Origin: an uncultured Phycisphaerae bacterium
GTDB lineage: Bacteria > Planctomycetota > Phycisphaerae > UBA1845 > Fen-1342
NCBI GenBank assembly: GCA_937928595.1
Contig: CALGJV010000013.1
Coordinates: forward strand, 124,001 to 188,000
Length of the DNA: 64,000 bases
Direction: 5' to 3'
Under the pieces are notes generated by a model. It saw only the letters and a list, made by a program, of their open reading frames with translations, did no database searches and was not told the origin of the DNA. Below are positions 34,801 through 41,496 of the stretch, piece after piece. The number at the start of each line of letters is the position of its first letter. Position 1 is the stretch's first letter. A program made the translations under genes and the position numbers.

Positions 34801-36892
34801 GGGCGCGTGTCAACCGCGGGTGCCGCAGATCGAGCTGCGCGACGTGTTCTGCAACGCGGGAGCGGTGGACGCGACGACCGTCCGGGCCGATGTCAACGGC
34901 GTGGACGTGAGCGCGTGCCTGCCGGCGCCGCTGAACTTCACCGGCGGAGCGAACTACATCAAGTTCGGGCCGTGCCTGCCGGGGCGACCGTGGCTCGAGC
35001 CCGGCGAGTGCCTGACGGTGACATTCGAGGCGACGATGCCGGCCGGGATCCCGCCGGTCAACTGCGTGTCGAACTCGACGCCGGAGTGCCGCAACCGGGC
35101 CCGCGCGGTGGGTTACACGGAGGCGCTGACCCCGCCGCCCGCCACGCTGCCGAAGTGCAACGCGAATCCGGTGACGGGCGCGTTCGTGTGCCTGACGCAG
35201 CAGCAGGATCCGCAGAACTGGCCGTACTGGGTGTGCGCCGACGTGGATGTCCGGGTGCCGCAGGTTGCCTGCACGAAGCTGGTGAGTGCGGACCTCGATG
35301 GTGTCGCGGGTTATGAAGTCGGCCCGGCGCAGCAGATTGATTTCGATATCAACAACGCGACGTTCCCGATCCGGATTCGATTCAGTATCCGGGCCACGAA
35401 CACCGGCGAAGTTCCGCTGGGGCCGCTGACGATCAACGACCTCGGGCTCGTTGCCGCGGCGATTGCCGCGGGCGTGGCACCGGCCGACATCGTGTGTTCG
35501 TCGGGCGGGCCGCCCTGGACGGTCGCCCAGCTGTCCAACTGCGGTGACGCCTCGGCGGACGTCGATTGCGTGATCGTCTTCCAGACGGAGCAGATCCTGC
35601 GGTCGTTCCTCGCGCAGGACGGGGAGCAAGTGCCGGAATGCTTCACCAATGTCGCCGAAGTCATCGGCACGCCGATCCCCGGCTCCCTCTGCGGAACCGC
35701 GGGCGACGTGTCGTCGGAGTGCGCCGCACAGGTCTGCATCGTCGGCGGGCCGTGCTGCCCGCCGATCGTCAAGGCCGTGGCCGACATCTGGAACCAGAAC
35801 GAGATCCGGATGTCGGGCACCGAGCGCTGCCTGTGCGCGTGGGACGAGACGCTCCTGAGCCGCTGGACGCTCGAGAGCGGGCTGCCCAACCACTTCCTGC
35901 GGCAGTTCCTCCAAACCGACCGCGGCCGGGCGCGCATTGACGGCGTGCGGAGCGTGGTGGTGTGCGGACCGGAATCGCAGGCCTGGCCGCTCCTGGGGGT
36001 GTCGATGAAGTTCCTCAAGTTCGGCTCCGACGTCACGCAGGCCGGCGTCCCGCTCACCGCCGTGGGTGAGGAACGGGGCCTGATCCTGGTGCCGGGCGCC
36101 TCGGTGCCGCGCGGCAAGGGCGCGGGCGATGCGCTGACGCAACTCGAGCGGATGAAGCTCTACGACCCGGGCGTGCCCGATGAGACGCCGGGCGGCCGGG
36201 GCGTCGAGAACGACGTTCCGTTCACGCGCCGCGCGGACACGACCGAGAAGGGCAGCTTCCTGGCCTTCGTGAAGGTCGAGATCAAGTGGGATTCAAGCGG
36301 CCGCCTGATCCAGGACACGTTCATCCAGCTCACCAACGACGGCTCGAGCGACGTGTTCGTGAAGATCTTCCAGGTCAACGACAACCAGGTGGGCTGCCCG
36401 GCGATCGACAACACGATCGTGCTGACGCACGACGAGCCGGCGTACTGGGCGGCCTCGACCGGCCAGCCGAAGGGCGTCTCGGCGTTCACGCTCCTCGATC
36501 CGCAGGGTGATCCGGACACCGATCCGCACAACCCCGGCGGGCGCGTGCTGCGCGGCTACATCATCGCGTTCGCGGTAAACAGCGTGGATGCGGAAATCCG
36601 CTGGAACCACCTGAGCGGTGCCGCGACGATCGTGAACTACGCCCTGCGGTCGGCCTGGGAGTACAACCCGTGGTCGTTCCGCGCCTGGAGCGCCGAAGAA
36701 GGCCAGGTGCTGGCCGGCAACCCCGGACAGCTCGAGTTCGACGGCGTCGAGTACGACTGGGCCCCGGCCCGCCTGCTGCTCGAGTTCTTCGCGCCGGGCG
36801 CGCGGCTCCAGTCGAGCTCGGGCAAGTCGGTCGTGGTGGAGGACACCGACCTCACGCTGTGGGCGATGTTCCGCGACCTGACCGAGTTCTAG
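28877..36892 (+). CDS. Giant Cys-rich secreted repeat protein (DUF11-like), 2671 residues
   Basis: ATG at 28877 with GAAGGAGGCG upstream. Signal peptide WLARALVLLIAGSGAAVAQP. The N-terminal ~700 residues are unique (DGFIDPTDPEGTDD, DFDDVEDGG). From about 31010 to 35750 nine Cys-rich DUF11-like domains follow in the order A-B-C-D-A'-B'-C'-D'-A''; openings include ISVDKKVALC, IDVTKDAACL, CTKEWQAEWDS and CALTIDKKVKC. The C-terminus has module B (WNQNEIRMSGTERCLCAWDE to MKLYDPG) and module A (KGSFLAFVKVEIKWDSSG to DLTLWAMFRDLTEF), shared with the protein at 20562-25484. No catalytic motif. Likely an extracellular structural or adhesive protein held together by many disulphides. Confidence 0.9.
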   Translation: MRSHNESIHQRGWPRWLARALVLLIAGSGAAVAQPPCPGPEIAQYIAADGDLAPEIEAALRPTTTAPPNILTWLARAGFTRLQVDNVFDGGYRPGSDGFRDAGLRCPNIPDTSVCGQSVQCADPGLLVGGPNVGRSAVRTALNHGKLTVILLPDTDGFIDPTDPEGTDDSILYVGMDIFNGFPYPEHPDHLIGDPAQSPPDQGLTWWTLDFDDVEDGGVCGQGVRDLVEPFDVPDFFGVPFDLDADGKTRTISRWDGLPPACVPGNGCDGLPDPPEDASSEAYRILLYHCTTGQLGVDVGQFGERTSGRCFAEIAIIATPVVLPGGVRDAQISIRSGPPGDKCPEVVAVPANWVSTFPAPGLASALDYGPNDPPRRDRDVEFIICHVNSLLNLKYPPANQDEVQYNLARFARGGVYTFSDSQGDSAAEDHIWVPWNVPQLQIEAHKGVRCLDPEPCTLLPAVGDGASADLLEMPRATAAGAPRGAEGRDAAIMLGEPAGPVGAYQPSVTAASGARVQFRIEIENTGNRPLRTTVTDAVELIGGAEFEFTPADTCFRATLVRPGVGSVEITEANAAGFGLVGAFFRPDLDDPESFLSGVRFGLPRLMGTLQPSNACVASGQGYGFTLGDRVILEFCGTVRATVECAPGQLIRVRNKVSVLGEYTCTAQDSGCLSDTVLTTRDAVDNVDTPREKGASPPADNNAATVDIKCRRISVDKKVALCMACTGCEAGNFVDDLTVPIGPFPMCITYRYTVTNHGEFSERVRVFDPFLCSDFPIPPGITFVSCDVCPNGSEEITLAPGQTSAPLYCTVKFADRNALDTFLAKDDVPPAPARECGGEQLPGQSNPRCYSNCALAVGCATNLPLDVCPSGENTRAYDTARVCGCCATIDVTKDAACLTGDMLGSYSDPLDNLVPGSRARFRVTICNTSAEGTPVSRLRITDTLAGTPAACVTLVPGSAVFRRGAQVCPTPLGFNIVGTPFEWDLATCGGDLLAGQCVEFTFDVRIADDATENCDPLNTVRVEAQPNCGPGVPPFWCGEDTDTASIDVKRVGSLTCTKEWQAEWDSDLDCQPGPATTAYSSSLSLCDLVFPIRLRLRVTAQNGGEVPLSVTPIDTILCSDCVGNTPGVTFESSEICPIPSDPPFEPITKIVPAGGAATWTVVLRVDTAAAMRALAANCDLSIDNRPDYFKNRVTLGAALTGDVCPGNPVPGGPPCEAEIRVPDCALTIDKKVKCADDPDTAYANAIEALPGAVVTYRIIICNPAGECRSKLPVIDLYDLVVDGTPDPNSVVGKIGAVDVTPCVRPLPTDGSVKRIRLAPCRPAAPWLAPGECLVITFNATMPAGDPPLSNCQTNPNAESLNRARAVGYPEACDPPSSSGCDAQPVTGADVCVTPQQDPQHYSHWVCAKVNIKVPTVECRKEVQLDFNNNGTPDTGFVAAAYANCDAFPLAITYRWTAKNVGETGLTGVRVCDLPLLTAVCNANNGQAPQNQIQFVSCALCDGACCPPSGNDGCAPLPDLPACGDEASAQCKIIVPNWEAWLRLTGNQQCLTNTSQVQARAIVPSTLCDFNANVNAAPSTCSATVCVAPPCNILVDKQLRCTTTCGGAGQGSFVDGPRDVVPGSGFEFTFKVRNLDTPPYAEQICELEITDTLTGPTDWSPATWIPCEYWPNNCESGQPIDLPQCFKADGTPYRVILPQPMQPSGCLRVKPGVFKPCIPASPVGDQVTNTVVVRGAPGIWVQGPQGQWSLQCTAGAEPFCCSSTDTVTLNIKRPAVACVKEWCAQWDSNASGAIDAGDATLPCTGNLDLCLAVFPVRLTLRVTANNTGNVDLLVTPNDQGAINCMEARGASVGACELRPPVAKTVPAGGSATWTCVIDVPNAQVMRDIAEFCDALIDNRPRVFVNRVTLTGVPTGVCPGNAIESDACEAEIRAPEPCDLTIDKRVKCLPEDDAQYRYLAQALPGARVKYRVQICNFAGACQPRVPQIELRDVFCNAGAVDATTVRADVNGVDVSACLPAPLNFTGGANYIKFGPCLPGRPWLEPGECLTVTFEATMPAGIPPVNCVSNSTPECRNRARAVGYTEALTPPPATLPKCNANPVTGAFVCLTQQQDPQNWPYWVCADVDVRVPQVACTKLVSADLDGVAGYEVGPAQQIDFDINNATFPIRIRFSIRATNTGEVPLGPLTINDLGLVAAAIAAGVAPADIVCSSGGPPWTVAQLSNCGDASADVDCVIVFQTEQILRSFLAQDGEQVPECFTNVAEVIGTPIPGSLCGTAGDVSSECAAQVCIVGGPCCPPIVKAVADIWNQNEIRMSGTERCLCAWDETLLSRWTLESGLPNHFLRQFLQTDRGRARIDGVRSVVVCGPESQAWPLLGVSMKFLKFGSDVTQAGVPLTAVGEERGLILVPGASVPRGKGAGDALTQLERMKLYDPGVPDETPGGRGVENDVPFTRRADTTEKGSFLAFVKVEIKWDSSGRLIQDTFIQLTNDGSSDVFVKIFQVNDNQVGCPAIDNTIVLTHDEPAYWAASTGQPKGVSAFTLLDPQGDPDTDPHNPGGRVLRGYIIAFAVNSVDAEIRWNHLSGAATIVNYALRSAWEYNPWSFRAWSAEEGQVLAGNPGQLEFDGVEYDWAPARLLLEFFAPGARLQSSSGKSVVVEDTDLTLWAMFRDLTEF
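31010..35750 (+). repeat. About 2.1-kb higher-order repeat of four DUF11-like domain types
   Basis: Equivalent domain starts: A 31010, 33121, 35269; B 31537, 33642; C 32034, 34198; D 32543, 34680. The offsets between equivalents are about 2105-2165 bp, so the four-domain block was duplicated as a unit and a third copy keeps only A. C and D copies are most alike (CTKEWQAEWDS vs CVKEWCAQWDS; LTIDKKVKC vs LTIDKRVKC). Confidence 0.8.
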
Positions 36893-36900
36893 ACCGCGTT

Positions 36901-36924
36901 CGCGACACGATCGGCGATGTCGCG
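36901..36924 (+). other. Hairpin just after the giant gene
   Basis: CGCGACA / TGTCGCG, a 7-bp stem with a 10-base loop, starts 9 bp after the stop at 36892. No T-run follows, so terminator function is uncertain. Confidence 0.35.
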
Positions 36925-37050
36925 TGCGGATGGCCCCCTGCGGACCCGGGACGACCGGCCGCGGGGGGCCGTCCTATTCTCGGAACCGAGCCCGCCGTCC
37001 GGGCGCTCCCGGCGGTGCGTCCGAGGCCTCCGACGGCCGGGACCGCCCCC

Positions 37051-37080
37051 TTTACCCGCCGGGCCGGCCGCCGGTATCAT
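37051..37080 (+). promoter_or_regulatory. Promoter-like pair immediately before a small secreted protein gene
   Basis: TTTACC (37051-37056), 18-bp spacer, TATCAT (37075-37080). The ATG at 37088 lies where transcription would begin, so the mRNA could be leaderless. Confidence 0.35.
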
Positions 37081-37087
37081 CGCCCGG

Positions 37088-37576
37088 ATGCAGCGCGTTC
37101 GGGTGGCACACTGGCTGCGGTTCTCCGCGGGCATGGGACTGCTCCTGCTGCTGGTCGCAGCGCAGGAGAAGCTCTGCCTGGGCGGCGCGCCGCCGGTCGC
37201 AGCCCCCGAGCCCGCGCCCCGCTCCGAAGACGAGGGCACCGCCCCCAAGCCCCGGAAGGCGGTGCTGCCCCAGATCGTTCCCGACGTCGCCACCCACCGC
37301 TTCGCGGTACCCGGGGCCGGGGCGGAGCTCCGGCTGGAGCGCGGCAACCGCGACGGCGCCGTCAGTCGTGGGCCCGATCGCGCCGGCCGGCCGGGTCCGG
37401 AGTGCGCCGCTGCCGGCTCCGTGCCGTTCTGGCGGCGGTTCGCTCCATCCTCTCCGGTGATGGTTTCTCCCGCCCCGCAGGCGGATTCGCCCCGAACGAT
37501 TCCGCTGCTGACGGCGATTTGCCCGCACGGGCCGCCGGCGCCCCCACACTACCCTTCGGGCCGCCGCGCCGCCTGA
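37088..37576 (+). CDS. Small hypothetical protein with N-terminal membrane/signal segment
   Basis: 162 residues from the ATG at 37088 if it is a gene. Start MQRVRVAHWLRFSAGMGLLL, a hydrophobic run LLLLLVAAQ, then an acidic/Pro-rich stretch (PPVAAPEPAPRSEDEGTAPK) and VLPQIVPDVATHRFAVPGAG. The second half is Pro/Arg-rich and less convincing. No ribosome site, but a -10 element stands right before the ATG. It lies 110 bp before secDF. No family recognised. Confidence 0.45.
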   Translation: MQRVRVAHWLRFSAGMGLLLLLVAAQEKLCLGGAPPVAAPEPAPRSEDEGTAPKPRKAVLPQIVPDVATHRFAVPGAGAELRLERGNRDGAVSRGPDRAGRPGPECAAAGSVPFWRRFAPSSPVMVSPAPQADSPRTIPLLTAICPHGPPAPPHYPSGRRAA

Positions 37577-37686
37577 TGTGGCCGCGCCGGCCTGCCTTCG
37601 CACCGGACCAGGACTCGATCTGAAACAACCCTCGGCCGAAATCCGCCCCGCGGCGGGTGTCACGGCCCATCGCAAGGAACGTTCAC

Positions 37687-40600
37687 ATGTCCGAGAAGAA
37701 TCTGGCCCAGCGGCTGCTCGTGATCCTGGGCGTGATCATCGTCGCAGCGGCGCTGCTGCGGGATCCGCGGCAGACACTGCGGGCGGGCAACGACATCGCC
37801 GGCGGCACGTCGCTGATCTTCGAGCTCGACACGACCGAAGCCGACAACGACCCGACGCTGGCGGAGCGGGTGAAAGAGCAGCTCCAGCGGCGCGTGGATC
37901 CGAAGGGGGTGTACGACATCCAGTGGCGCGTGCACGGCCGCAACCGCCTCGAGGTGCAGATGCCGCTGCCGCCGAAGGACGCCCGGGCGCGGCTCGACGC
38001 ATACCGCAAGGCGCTCGACGCGCTGTACGAGTATGAGATCACGCGCGGCACGGTCGAACGCACGCTGCGGTTGCCGGCCGAGGAGCGGCCGGAGGCGATC
38101 CGGAAGCTGGCGGAGCGCAACGCGCCGGCGGCGCTGGCCAACGCCACGCCGGCCGACAAGGCGGCGATCGAGGCCGGCATCGCGAAGCGCGCGGAGAAGC
38201 TGCGCGTGGCCGCCGAGCGGTACGACGCGTACCTCGCGGCCAAGGCGGCGCTGGACGCGGTGCCGGCCACGGAGCCGGCCGACACGCAGCCGACCACGAC
38301 CGGTCCGACGCCCCGGGACGCAGCGCTGGAGGCTTATCGCAACGCGCTCGAGAGCTGGGAGGACGCGATCCACGCGGTGCTGGCGACCAACGTGAACCGC
38401 CGCCGGTTCCAGGAGCTCCTGGACCTGGACGTGGACTCGCGGGTGCGCAAGCCGGGTCTGGACAGCATGCGAACCGAGCACGCCGATCTGCGGGCGGAGA
38501 TCGACGCCGTGATCGAGGCCCATGCGCGGTGGCGCAGCGGAAAGCAGACCCTCGACGGCCCGGCCGATCTGAAGCGGCAGCTCCGCGGTGCGGGACAGCT
38601 CGAGTTCCGCATCCTGGCGGAGAACGATCTCCAGAACCCGACGCGGTACGAGCGCTACCGCAAGCAACTGCGCGAGGACGGCGTGACCCGGCGGCCGGGC
38701 GACCCGGAGGGCTGGTTCAAGGTCGACAACCCGATGCAGTTCTTCTCGCTCGAAAAGCAGGAGGACTTGGACGCACTCCAGAAGACGTACCGGAACCATC
38801 ACTACGTGGTGGAACGGGTCCCGGGCGACCGGGGCGACGAGTGGTTCGTGCTGGCCAAGACGACGCCGGAGTTCGGGCTGCTCCAGAACCAGCCGAATCA
38901 GCGACCGTGGCGCCTGACGCGGGCCCGGGAGGATCGCGACGAGCACGGGCGCTGGTGCGTACGGTTCAGCCTGGACCCGATCGGCGGGCAGTACTTCGAG
39001 CGGCTGACGAGCGCGAACATCAACAAGCCGCTGTGCATCATCGTGGACAACGTGGCGTACTCGGCGGCGAACATCCAGAGCGCGATCAGCACGTCGGGCC
39101 AGATCACGGGCGAGTTCAGCGTCGACAAGGTGATGTACCTGGTCCGCACGATGGAAGGCGGCATGCTGCCGGCGCGGCTGAAGGACACGCCGCTGTCCGA
39201 GCGGACGATCGGCTCGAGCTTGGGCGAAGCGAACCGCGACGCCGCGATCCGCGCCGGCCTGATCGGCACGGCCGCGGTCGTGCTGATCATGCTGGTGTAC
39301 TACCTGGTCTGCGGGGCCATCGCCAACGTGGCGCTGTTCCTGAACGTGTTCCTCACGCTCGCGGCGCTGGCGATGCTCAACGCCCGGATCACGCTGGACG
39401 GCGTGGCCGGCATCATCCTGTCGGTCGGCATGACGGTCGACGCGAACGTGCTGATCTACGAGCGCATGCGGGAGGAGAGGGCCCGCGGCTCGTCCCTGCG
39501 GATGGTGATCAAGAACGGATTCGACAAGGCCTTTTCGACGATCTTCGACTCCAACATCACGACGCTGCTGACCTGCCTGATCATCTACTACGTGGGCAGC
39601 GAGGAAGTGAAGGGGTTCGGCCTGACGCTCGGCTGGGGCGTCGCGTTGAACATGTTCACGGCGGTGTTCGTGACCCGCACTCTGTTCGGCGTGCTGCTCA
39701 AGCTGAACCTCATCAAGGATGTCAAGATGATGCGGGTGATCAGCGTGCCGAACATCGACTGGTGCGGCAAGCGCAACTTCTTCCTGGGGCTCTCGGCCGT
39801 GGTGATCGTCGCGGGCGTGAGCGTGCTGTTCGTCCGCGGCCGGGACCTGTTCGACGTCGAGTTTCGCGGCGGCGCGCAGGTCGAGTTCGAGCTGAAGAAG
39901 GGCTCGACGCTCAATGACGCCAAGATCGGCGCGGCGCTCGGGCGGGTGAGCGACGCCCTGGGCGCGGACGCCGCCCGCGTGGCGCAGGCCGGCGTCACCC
40001 CGGTGCCGAACGAGCCGGGCGTGTTCGTCGTCGACGTGCCGGGTGTCGATCCGCACCGCGTGGCGGCCCTCATTGCCGAGCCGCTCGAGGAGGCCGGGCT
40101 GCTGGAGCGCGGCGGTCGGGCGCTGAGCGTGGCCGCGCAGTCCCTCCGCATCCGCGTGCCGCTGGACGTGGCGCCGGAGGTGCTGACGGCCCAGATCCGC
40201 CAGGCCGGCGTGAGCGGCGTGCAGGCGGCCAAGGAGCTGGCGACCGCGAGCATCAACGCGGTGCTGGAGACGGGCGGCGTTGAGCAGCGCGGCCTGGTCT
40301 GGAACCTCACGACCACCGTGACCAACATGCGCCTGGTCGAGCGGGCGCTGCTCGAGGCGCTGGGCGATGACATGCAGGTCCAGCCGAGCATCACGTTCGA
40401 GCTCGGCGGCGGCCGTCCGCTGCCCGTGGTGGACCGGCTGATCGAGACCGTGGTGCCGAACCTCCCGCCGGGCACGAACTACGACCTGACGGACTACCTG
40501 GGCGGCGTCGCGTTCCACCTCGAGCGCCTCAGCCCGCCGCAGACGCTGGCCGAGCTCCGCAGCCGCCTGGACAACATCCACTTCCAGCCGGACTTCGTGA

Positions 40601-41400
40601 ACGTGCCGAAGCGCGACTTCGACGTGCTCGGCATCGTGCCGGCCGGCGACAGCCCGGAAGGGCAGCGCTTCAGCGACGTCGTCGTCGTGACGGTCGACCC
40701 GGAACTGCGCTTCAGCGAGGACCCCGACCGGTGGGCCACCGGGTTGGCGAGCGTCGAGCAGCGCAAGATCACGACCGCGCTGACCACCGAGCAGACGCTG
40801 CGCAAGATGATGCAGTTCAAGCCGCAGATCGCCGCCCGTTCGGCGCAACAGGCCAGCATCGCGCTGATCCTGTCGTGGGCCATGATCATCGGCTACGTCT
40901 GGATCCGGTTCGGCAAGCCGATCTACGGCGTCGCGGGCGTCGTGGCGCTGATCCACGACGTGCTCGTGGCCCTGTCGTTCATCGGCTTCAGCTTCTACCT
41001 GGCCTCGTGGGGCATCGGCGACCGGCTGCTGGTCAGCGATTTCAAAGTGAACATGCCGATCATCGCGGCCCTCCTGACGATCATCGGTTTCTCGATCAAC
41101 GACACGATCGTCATCTTCGACCGCGTCCGCGAGATCCGCGGGCGGCTCGGGTTCGTCACGCCGCAGATCGTGAACGACAGCATCAACCAGTGCATGTCGC
41201 GCACGCTGCTCACGACGTTCACGGTGCTGCTCGTGGTCCTGATCATGTACGTCTACGGCGGCAGCACGATCCGCGGGTTCAACTACACCATGCTGATCGG
41301 CTGCGTCTCGGGCGTGTACTCGACCGTCGTCATCGCGGGTCCCCTGCTGCTCCTGGCGGGCGGCACCGCCCCGGCGGCGCAGCGCTCGGGCGCCCGCTGA
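37687..41400 (+). CDS. secDF: Protein translocase SecD-SecF fusion
   Basis: 1237 residues; ATG at 37687 with AAGGA upstream. Uses the proton motive force to pull secreted proteins through SecYEG. The SecD half has TM1 (LLVILGVIIVAAALL), a long periplasmic region with a charged helical insert (about residues 90-280), then DGVAGIILSVGMTVDANVLI and the rest of the six-helix bundle. The SecF half begins near residue 690 (FFLGLSAVVIVAGVSVLF, FDVEFRGGAQVEFELKKG) and carries SINDTIVIFDRVREIRG. Fusion into one chain is usual in planctomycetes and Bacillus. No yajC gene lies upstream here. Confidence 0.95.
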   Translation: MSEKNLAQRLLVILGVIIVAAALLRDPRQTLRAGNDIAGGTSLIFELDTTEADNDPTLAERVKEQLQRRVDPKGVYDIQWRVHGRNRLEVQMPLPPKDARARLDAYRKALDALYEYEITRGTVERTLRLPAEERPEAIRKLAERNAPAALANATPADKAAIEAGIAKRAEKLRVAAERYDAYLAAKAALDAVPATEPADTQPTTTGPTPRDAALEAYRNALESWEDAIHAVLATNVNRRRFQELLDLDVDSRVRKPGLDSMRTEHADLRAEIDAVIEAHARWRSGKQTLDGPADLKRQLRGAGQLEFRILAENDLQNPTRYERYRKQLREDGVTRRPGDPEGWFKVDNPMQFFSLEKQEDLDALQKTYRNHHYVVERVPGDRGDEWFVLAKTTPEFGLLQNQPNQRPWRLTRAREDRDEHGRWCVRFSLDPIGGQYFERLTSANINKPLCIIVDNVAYSAANIQSAISTSGQITGEFSVDKVMYLVRTMEGGMLPARLKDTPLSERTIGSSLGEANRDAAIRAGLIGTAAVVLIMLVYYLVCGAIANVALFLNVFLTLAALAMLNARITLDGVAGIILSVGMTVDANVLIYERMREERARGSSLRMVIKNGFDKAFSTIFDSNITTLLTCLIIYYVGSEEVKGFGLTLGWGVALNMFTAVFVTRTLFGVLLKLNLIKDVKMMRVISVPNIDWCGKRNFFLGLSAVVIVAGVSVLFVRGRDLFDVEFRGGAQVEFELKKGSTLNDAKIGAALGRVSDALGADAARVAQAGVTPVPNEPGVFVVDVPGVDPHRVAALIAEPLEEAGLLERGGRALSVAAQSLRIRVPLDVAPEVLTAQIRQAGVSGVQAAKELATASINAVLETGGVEQRGLVWNLTTTVTNMRLVERALLEALGDDMQVQPSITFELGGGRPLPVVDRLIETVVPNLPPGTNYDLTDYLGGVAFHLERLSPPQTLAELRSRLDNIHFQPDFVNVPKRDFDVLGIVPAGDSPEGQRFSDVVVVTVDPELRFSEDPDRWATGLASVEQRKITTALTTEQTLRKMMQFKPQIAARSAQQASIALILSWAMIIGYVWIRFGKPIYGVAGVVALIHDVLVALSFIGFSFYLASWGIGDRLLVSDFKVNMPIIAALLTIIGFSINDTIVIFDRVREIRGRLGFVTPQIVNDSINQCMSRTLLTTFTVLLVVLIMYVYGGSTIRGFNYTMLIGCVSGVYSTVVIAGPLLLLAGGTAPAAQRSGAR

Positions 41401-41429
41401 TCCGCCTGTAGCCCCGCGCCCCGCGGTGC

Positions 41430-41435
41430 TATACT
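41430..41435 (+). promoter_or_regulatory. -10 element upstream of the LysM protein gene
   Basis: TATACT, five of six consensus bases; no good -35 at 16-18 bp. Between it and the ATG is a stem GCCCGA / TCGGGC followed within 6 bp by CTTTTT (about 41450-41482), which could be the secDF terminator or an attenuator for the LysM gene. Confidence 0.35.
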
Positions 41436-41496
41436 ACCGCCCGGCCGGCGGCCCGAAGGCACCGGTCGGGCGGCGGTCTTTTTGCGAGGCGGAGCC

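Noticed and set aside
31481-36142. 1553-codon open frame on the minus strand
   Set aside because: Antisense shadow of the giant gene in high-GC sequence; composition Arg/His/Asp-rich and no recognisable domain.
37660-40956. 1098-codon open frame opposite secDF
   Set aside because: SecDF motifs are unambiguous on the plus strand; the opposite frame is a composition artefact.
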